From Rhodocollybia butyracea (Eukaryota > Basidiomycota > Agaricomycetes > Agaricales > Omphalotaceae), in NCBI GenBank assembly GCA_015501585.1, contig JADNRY010000195.1, forward strand, positions 1-64,000: DNA of 64,000 nucleotides. Direction: 5' to 3'. Below, piece after piece: positions 58,444 through 64,000 of this stretch; the first letter of the stretch is position 1; each line of letters begins with the position of its first letter. The notes below the pieces were generated by a model, which searched no databases, was not told the origin of the DNA, and saw only the letters and a list, made by a program, of their open reading frames with translations. The position numbers and the translations under genes were made by a program.

Positions 58444-59073
58444 ATGTACAGCTTAAGTGAACTCATGGCCAGTGCGAGGCCAGGATATCTTCTCATGGCT
58501 GTGTGGTCATTCGGCAGTGTGACAGTTATCCCCATGAATGAATTAAATGGGCAGGAGTATATGCCCGATGGTAAATCGTCGTTTTTTCCCTTCAACGCAG
58601 GGTCTCTTCACCGTTTTCCACCCGCCAAAAAAATTCTGCAAGTTGTCCTGACCCGGAAAAGAGACCGTGCAGTCATACTTGGACGACGCTGCTTGGAGAG
58701 GAACAACGCCGCTTCCCCCAAGCGGCATTACACAATTGAGGACGCCGTGTGTCTACTAATAAGCGATGAAGGCAACCACTATCCTGTTTCCACCAGCTTA
58801 AACTTTTATTTGAGCAACGAAAGAAAATTTTCACAGATACTCAACAGATACTTTATACAATGGACAAAACTACTAAGAATTTACATTATCTTCATCAAGG
58901 TCAGTGCTTGTGATATCCACAGTTGCACTGGACCGTTACTTGCAGACTTTCGTAACCTTCACAATTTCAACGTCATCAGGGCTTCTTGGATGTACACTGT
59001 AAGGCTCGGTTATTTCGATGTCGGAATCATCAGGTTCGGAACCGCTTGGTGCGGGGACCAGTATTGTACTTGA
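58444..59073 (+). CDS. Unrecognised ORF, 209 codons
   Basis: Open frame with no family signal, rich in aromatic and basic residues. It overlaps on the opposite strand the 3' end of the XPG-I-like gene. No introns, no start context. Length is the only support, so it may be chance. Confidence 0.15.
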   Translation: MYSLSELMASARPGYLLMAVWSFGSVTVIPMNELNGQEYMPDGKSSFFPFNAGSLHRFPPAKKILQVVLTRKRDRAVILGRRCLERNNAASPKRHYTIEDAVCLLISDEGNHYPVSTSLNFYLSNERKFSQILNRYFIQWTKLLRIYIIFIKVSACDIHSCTGPLLADFRNLHNFNVIRASWMYTVRLGYFDVGIIRFGTAWCGDQYCT

Positions 59074-60882
59074 TGTACTCGCTAGATGTACACATCGGTA
59101 CTGTATGTGCAAACAGAGTGAAAGAAGAACACATACCACTGGGGATATTATGAGCTGCCCTCGTTGGTTGCCTGTGCTTGATTGGGGCTTGAGCTAATAA
59201 TGATATTACTGAGAAAAAAGACAGATAGCAAAGCTTACAAGCACCAAGGAATCTCAAAAAGCTGGGGACAGAATTATGCTGACCTGTCGCCGCGGCAATG
59301 ATGGCAAACGGTACATAAACCTTGAGTGTTTCGGAACGGGGAATTTCAAGCAATGTTAACTCGGTGAAGTCGGTAACGTCAAACGTAACCTGAACAAGAT
59401 CACCCGCTTGCTTCATGGTAAGGTTCGGGGGATTACAACCCTGAAGTGTGGTGGTGTTTGTGTAGGGGAAAGGTCGACCTTGCTTGTCTATGAGGAATGC
59501 TTTTCTAGAATCTGGTGCAAGAAGGCGCCCATCCGCTTTGCTGTAGAATAGTAGTGGCTGTAAAGCAAAGTTAGAACATATTAAATCAATGAAGGAATTG
59601 CATACCGAACAAAGTATCCTGATGATTACTCCGCGCCATAATTTCTCATGGCACCTGGTCAGAGTCACTTCGGGTGACCAGCCAATATGTGTGGTACAAA
59701 ATGCCGCAATTCCTGGCAAGTAATGTACTCGGGGAGTAATTTCAAAGGTCCTTGCTGGGTCACTGCCGGACCAAGAGGTCGGAGGGCTTAGGAACCAATT
59801 CAAGGCATTATCCGAAGGCAAGTCAGATGTTAGCAGTTTCTGTGCACAAGCTGGTTCTCGAACCCGAAGGCGGCTATGTGTATTGTGTTTCACCTCATCA
59901 CTGAGTTTGATCTTTAGGTTTGTGAGATAGCGATGCCGCTGAAGACTGTTCAGTGGCCTGCAGTCAGCAATCAGTGAGTTACCAAGCCCGCTTTGTGCAA
60001 GTGCGAGTGCGGTGATGGGCCCGATTCCATCAACTCCTCCCTTGTCCACATCATTACCAGCCAAAAGTGAATATAGAATCAGTCCACCTTGGGTAAGCTT
60101 GAGCTCCTCTTCGATAACATCGGCGTAATATACATCGACAGTGAGTTTCAAGTCTGTGCATTCCTTACTGTCCATCTTATTAGAATTTCACTGCATTGAA
60201 AAGGTTCAACTCACGAGACAACTTTCAGAATGCACTGTGCACCCAGAGGAAATACATCTCCATCCCTGGTAAGGATAGCATCAACAATCCCCTTTTGGTT
60301 CATAACGGCCAATTCTGCCTCGGCGTCACCCCTAGCCTGGAAAGGGAATCGGTTGTTCATATATCAAGACAAGAATATGTAGGAATACATACATCAACTA
60401 CATCAAAGCCAAATGCTTTCACAGCAGCCTTCGACTTTTTATATAGGAGCGGCTGGGCAGTAATGACCCTGGTTCCTCTTTTATGAGATGGGCGCTCATC
60501 CCCATCATATACAAAGGTACAGTGAACTGGGGCATAAGACAGCTGACAGAGGATCGTAAATAGCTGGGTGAGCGAGGAATCAACGGTAGTATGATGCTGA
60601 TAGCGACTATAAGTGATACTACCAGCACTGTATCCATCTAACAGAACACTACATGCCAGTTAGTATCTGGACAGTATAGGCTTTTAATAGGTCTTACCTG
60701 GCATCGACACCCAATTGAAACACCCTTGTGCTGAGGTACTTCGGAAGAAATCCATATTTGAGGCAGTATTCTGCAAAATCGACGCGCTGGGAAATGGGAT
60801 CAAGAATCTATGCAGTGGCTGAATTATATACTAGACAGGAAAAGGGAATGTTACTAACCGGCCACAGACCTGTGATGCCCAT
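58936..60882 (-). CDS. XPG/GEN1-like structure-specific nuclease (XPG-I domain)
   Basis: Minus-strand exons 60882-60859, 60807-60698, 60618-60393, 60336-60215, 60167-59606 and 59557-about 59239, with phases that close. The starting MGITGLWP, GVDAS, FVYDGDERPSHKRG, AFGFDVVDARGDAEAELA and ILTRDGDVFPLGA are the N and I blocks of FEN1/XPG/GEN1 nucleases. LLAGNDVDKGGVDGIGP is the helix-hairpin-helix region. The acidic residues expected to bind two metals (D in GVDAS and YDGD, E in DAEAE, D in DGD and AGND) are all present. The family cuts flaps or Holliday junctions; a large Agaricomycete subfamily of this type is uncharacterised. The 3' end after about 59239 is uncertain: further introns probably lead to an acidic tail ending near 58936. 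Confidence 0.75.
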
Positions 60883-61502
60883 CGTACAAAAAGAGCAAAA
60901 GTTAACCCCTATTCAAAGCAACGAGACGCTGACAAAAATCCAGTGATCCGCCTAAGTAATAATAAGTATTATAATTGCCACGTCGCAGGATTGAACAGTC
61001 AGCTTCAAGCTAGCAATAGCCAGGGCCAGCGTTAATCACAGCTGGGATATTGGATATTGGATATTGATTACACGGCCCATTCAGCCTCAGCTGAAAGCGG
61101 TCCCCAAAGGGAACTAGCCGGTCCCTACGCCAGCACGGGCAGCGAGCTCGACTCTCGTGGAGAAGGTAGACTGCGAGGCCGACGCAGGGATGTTAGCAAG
61201 GCCAGGTACATACGTACAAGGCTAGCTGTTACAATTACCTATCTACAGCTTAATGGAGCACATTTCACCCTGACAAAAAAGAGGGAGAGAGCTAGGGTAA
61301 AACCAGAACCCCATGCAGGCGTAACCGCACTGTGGCCTTAGTGGCTCTTGCGAAATTCTGGGCAGCTTCCCATGTTATCCCTATTCACACAGGTTGCCAA
61401 AACCCACACAACCGGCGGCGAAACCGGCGCACCAGCACTCCAGGGCTTCATGTGAAACAAAAAGCAAACGTACCAATAGTATGGATCTCCCCAAACTCCC
61501 CA
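60883..61502. other. Intergenic; 3' untranslated end of the retroelement
   Basis: No gene seen. TGGATATT is repeated near 61050. The retrotransposon 3' end must lie here, but no poly(A) or target duplication could be identified. Confidence 0.3.
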
Positions 61503-64000
61503 CTACATCTCATCCTCTTCATCCTCCGAGCCATAAGCAATGCGAGTATTAGTTAATGATAAACACCAGAGTTGAATAGCATTGTGAATAAACTTGGCGG
61601 TGGTTCTAACCTCTGTCCACGAGAATATCGTACGCTTAAGCAAGCGTAATGCATCGCCGTCGGTAAGCAAAAGTTGCGGATTAAGGTCAGGGATAGAAGC
61701 CACGAGTGACGCTCGAAAGTGAGTACGAATTGGCAAAAGCTCAGGAATGCCCAAACATTGTAATAAAACATGTTCAGGAGTTTCGAACGGTGCGCCGCAT
61801 CGACGACAGGTATAGTCTGAGTCAACCTGGCCGTCACGAAGTGTACATTTACCGGGTGTAGCGCGAAACATGCCAGGAGCTAATGAGCCGCACAAAAGGC
61901 GGGTAAGAGAGTGTCGATGGCGAAAGTCAGTAACAAGTCGAAGGTAGTGGCGCAGATGAATAGACCTAGCCACGGGGGGGCCATTTTCTTGGGGCTCAAG
62001 ACGTGCTCTCAAGAACCGTAGTCTGTGCAAGCAGTCGAGGTCACTGTTGAGTTGGTGGAAAGTTAATTCTCTAACATAGGTGAAAACAAATTTCATCGAG
62101 GACGAAGTGAGATGTGCAAGAGCAGGGAGATGATCTTGGGAACCGGGCAGATTGGATATCGCCCAATCGATGTCCATCAACCAACATGGGCAGCCCCTTG
62201 AGCGTAAATTATCGTTAGCTTGTAACGCGAGGGAAACCAGATCTGAATCTGGCAAGGAGACTGCGTAAGTGAGGTAGTTGAGGCACAGTTCCAGGCGGCG
62301 TGTCCGAAGAGGAATAAGATTGAGTTCTGTAAAAAGAGGAGTGATTGGAGAATTATGAGGGAGGCCAAGAATGCGACGAAGGAGGCGGAGTTGTAATTTG
62401 TATAAGGGTTGGAATGAAGATGAGTCGACATCCACGGCAACGTCACAGCCATGAGTTAAATGACAGTCTACAAGGGCAAGATACAAAATGCGGGCCATGT
62501 GAGGAGGAATCCGTTGTCTTCCAACTAAGCGTTCACAACCAAAGAGACTACGTGATGAGCTAATGGCAAGCTCCAGTTTTTTGTGATAGTGGGCAGCAAA
62601 AATATCCCGGGATGTCGATTGGAGCCAGACACCTACATACGGCCAGACATCCTTCACCTGCAAACAGGTGCCATAAATTGAAATACCGGGAATCGGGTTA
62701 GGCAAGGGACCAAATATCATGACCACTGACTTCTTCACATCAAGCTTTAAGAAGTTCTCCTCGCACCAAGCTTCCAGTTCCTTCAAATGTCTTTGAAGAC
62801 CGTGTGCTGTACGAGAAATAATTGCAATGTCGTCGGCATGTTCCAGATGTGAAATCGGAACTCCACAAAGGGAAGCATCATCAGGGTCTGGCTCGAGATG
62901 CAGGGATGAAAGAAAGAGATTCCAGAGGGTTGGGGAAGCAGGATCACCCATGAGTACACCACACAAGGCTTGAAAATTATCTGAGAGCTCGCCATCTTGT
63001 ACAATGACATAAGACATCTTCTCATATAGAGTCTTCAGCCAGTCAAAGTACCGACCCGTCATGCCGTATCTGTACAGGCAGTTCCACAAGCGATGTTGGT
63101 TAGTGGACGGAAAAGCGTTTGAAATATCAACGAATGCCACAAAAAGAGTTTCGCCATTGGATCTGGTATCTTCGATGAGAGTCCGCAGAACGAATGCATT
63201 GTTGTTGGTTCTGTGATGTGCCCGGAAGCCGTTTTGGGATGGCGGTATAATGCCTGCAGTCTCCGCAGCATCTGATAGCTTCATGTGAATGATTAAAGTT
63301 AGAAACTTCAAGATACAGCTCTCCAGGCCCACGGCACGATACTCCGATGCTTTAGCGAAGTCACGGTTACCATGCTTCCGGACTGCACGAATCAAAGTTG
63401 TTAGCCAAGCAGTGGGAACTTCGCCCGCATCAACACATGCATTCAAGAGGTCACATAGGATGGTATTGTCTAGATCCAAGATCCACGAATAGGAGGAACC
63501 GTCTACACCTGTAGCACGGGAAGGTTTTGACAAGGTAAGATGGGCTTTAGCGCGTGCTATATCATGGACCGTGAGACGTTCATTCAGAGCAGGAAATGAC
63601 GACGGGACAGATTGCTTGGTCTTCTCGCAAAGCCTGCATTCCTGGAGCATCCTGTCCTGTGTATCTTGTGGCAAATCCAAGGGTGGGTTCATCCGTGGTA
63701 TGAAGCACTGCATAAGGTCGGATAAGGAGACTGTAGATGGAGTATGAGCTGGATAGCGTAAGCGTTTATACAGTCTCCAGAATGCCCCTGAGTCTGAGGA
63801 ACATTCGACTAGCCGCTGTAGGATCCCATCCTGTAGTTGTTGTTTAAACCAGCGATTCCGGTGACTGTGTTGGCTAACAGACGTTCGCCTTGGTCGCTTG
63901 TTGGGTTCAGTAGTGTCCACTGGGAGATCTGTTGCAACCTTGGGATATCCTGTTGGAAGTGTATGTGGAATAGGTGCCGGGACATGGTAGTAATCTCTAT
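61503..64000 (-). CDS. Non-LTR retrotransposon reverse transcriptase ORF (partial)
   Basis: A frame open from the window edge (no ATG in frame before 64000) to TGA at 61503. Numbering from a GTG at 63920, palm motifs are FVDISNAFPS (Asp 265), GDPASPTLWN (about 325-334) and HADDIAII (Asp 363-364), the catalytic triad of reverse transcriptases. Upstream lies the linker with RNRWFKQQL typical after an endonuclease domain. Near residue 700 a C-x2-C-x11-H-x4-C cluster (CRRCGAPF..HVLLQC) marks the C-terminal zinc knuckle of LINE-type ORF2 proteins. The endonuclease would be outside the window. Over 800 codons without a stop suggest a young or still active copy. HADD rather than YADD or FADD is slightly unusual. 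Confidence 0.85.
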   Translation of the reverse strand, partial: RDYYHVPAPIPHTLPTGYPKVATDLPVDTTEPNKRPRRTSVSQHSHRNRWFKQQLQDGILQRLVECSSDSGAFWRLYKRLRYPAHTPSTVSLSDLMQCFIPRMNPPLDLPQDTQDRMLQECRLCEKTKQSVPSSFPALNERLTVHDIARAKAHLTLSKPSRATGVDGSSYSWILDLDNTILCDLLNACVDAGEVPTAWLTTLIRAVRKHGNRDFAKASEYRAVGLESCILKFLTLIIHMKLSDAAETAGIIPPSQNGFRAHHRTNNNAFVLRTLIEDTRSNGETLFVAFVDISNAFPSTNQHRLWNCLYRYGMTGRYFDWLKTLYEKMSYVIVQDGELSDNFQALCGVLMGDPASPTLWNLFLSSLHLEPDPDDASLCGVPISHLEHADDIAIISRTAHGLQRHLKELEAWCEENFLKLDVKKSVVMIFGPLPNPIPGISIYGTCLQVKDVWPYVGVWLQSTSRDIFAAHYHKKLELAISSSRSLFGCERLVGRQRIPPHMARILYLALVDCHLTHGCDVAVDVDSSSFQPLYKLQLRLLRRILGLPHNSPITPLFTELNLIPLRTRRLELCLNYLTYAVSLPDSDLVSLALQANDNLRSRGCPCWLMDIDWAISNLPGSQDHLPALAHLTSSSMKFVFTYVRELTFHQLNSDLDCLHRLRFLRARLEPQENGPPVARSIHLRHYLRLVTDFRHRHSLTRLLCGSLAPGMFRATPGKCTLRDGQVDSDYTCRRCGAPFETPEHVLLQCLGIPELLPIRTHFRASLVASIPDLNPQLLLTDGDALRLLKRTIFSWTEVRTTAKFIHNAIQLWCLSLTNTRIAYGSEDEEDEM

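Noticed and set aside
1..64000. Bacterial-style operons, CRISPR arrays, phage or plasmid features
   Set aside because: The window is eukaryotic (spliceosomal introns, fungal families); no direct-repeat-spacer arrays are seen.

Overview
The window is nuclear DNA of a mushroom-forming basidiomycete (Agaricomycetes, probably Agaricales). The evidence is the introns of about 45-75 nt with GT..AG ends, two class I hydrophobin genes with three exons each, a family of Agaricomycete F-box genes, a compact five-exon ricin-B-type lectin gene, DUF6536 membrane proteins, an XPG-I-type nuclease and a dense load of small DNA transposons. There are no prokaryotic operons and no CRISPR array. Gene models below were built by eye from splice signals, reading phase and comparison among paralogues inside the window. 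Layout. 1-588: remnant of a terpene-synthase-like gene (minus), cut exactly at the terminus of a transposon. 589-11923: transposon-rich DNA bounded by matching CACTACGG... inverted termini with subterminal repeat clusters. It contains a foldback pair, a 200-bp palindromic MITE inside a larger palindrome, and a solo LTR with 5-bp target duplication whose right border was split by a hAT-like element with an 8-bp duplication. 12162-12626: PIF/Harbinger-like MITE (TAA duplication). 13335-14013: intact lectin gene. 14486-30500: tandem array of six F-box gene copies (a seventh, inverted, lies at 56184-57800). Each carries at least one frameshift, nonsense codon or truncation. Six of the seven share a GCGCTTATT(C/T)AA-type motif about 13-30 nt before the start codon. 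A poly(A)-tailed retroposon and a TA-flanked MITE have inserted into the array. 30984-33017: two hydrophobin genes (minus), the second with a phase defect. 33909-35094: C2H2 zinc-finger gene with an in-frame TGA. 36500-55429: a segmental duplication with three copies (A, B, C) of a four-exon DUF6536 membrane-protein gene. A is intact; B and C each have a single extra base in a homopolymer. Copy C is followed by an intact dienelactone-hydrolase-family gene and copy A by a short decayed fragment of that gene, so the ancestral duplicated unit held both genes. Between A and B lie a tRNA-like sequence, ATGATAACC-type repeats, an RNase-H-like remnant and a MITE. 58936-60882: GEN1/XPG-I-like nuclease gene (minus). 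61503-64000: non-LTR retrotransposon reverse-transcriptase ORF (minus), open through the window edge. No single pathway links the genes. The common theme is rapid local duplication and decay of lineage-specific families (F-box, DUF6536, hydrophobin) among transposons. Many lesions in otherwise well-conserved copies sit in homopolymer runs, so real pseudogenisation and consensus sequencing error cannot be separated from this sequence alone.
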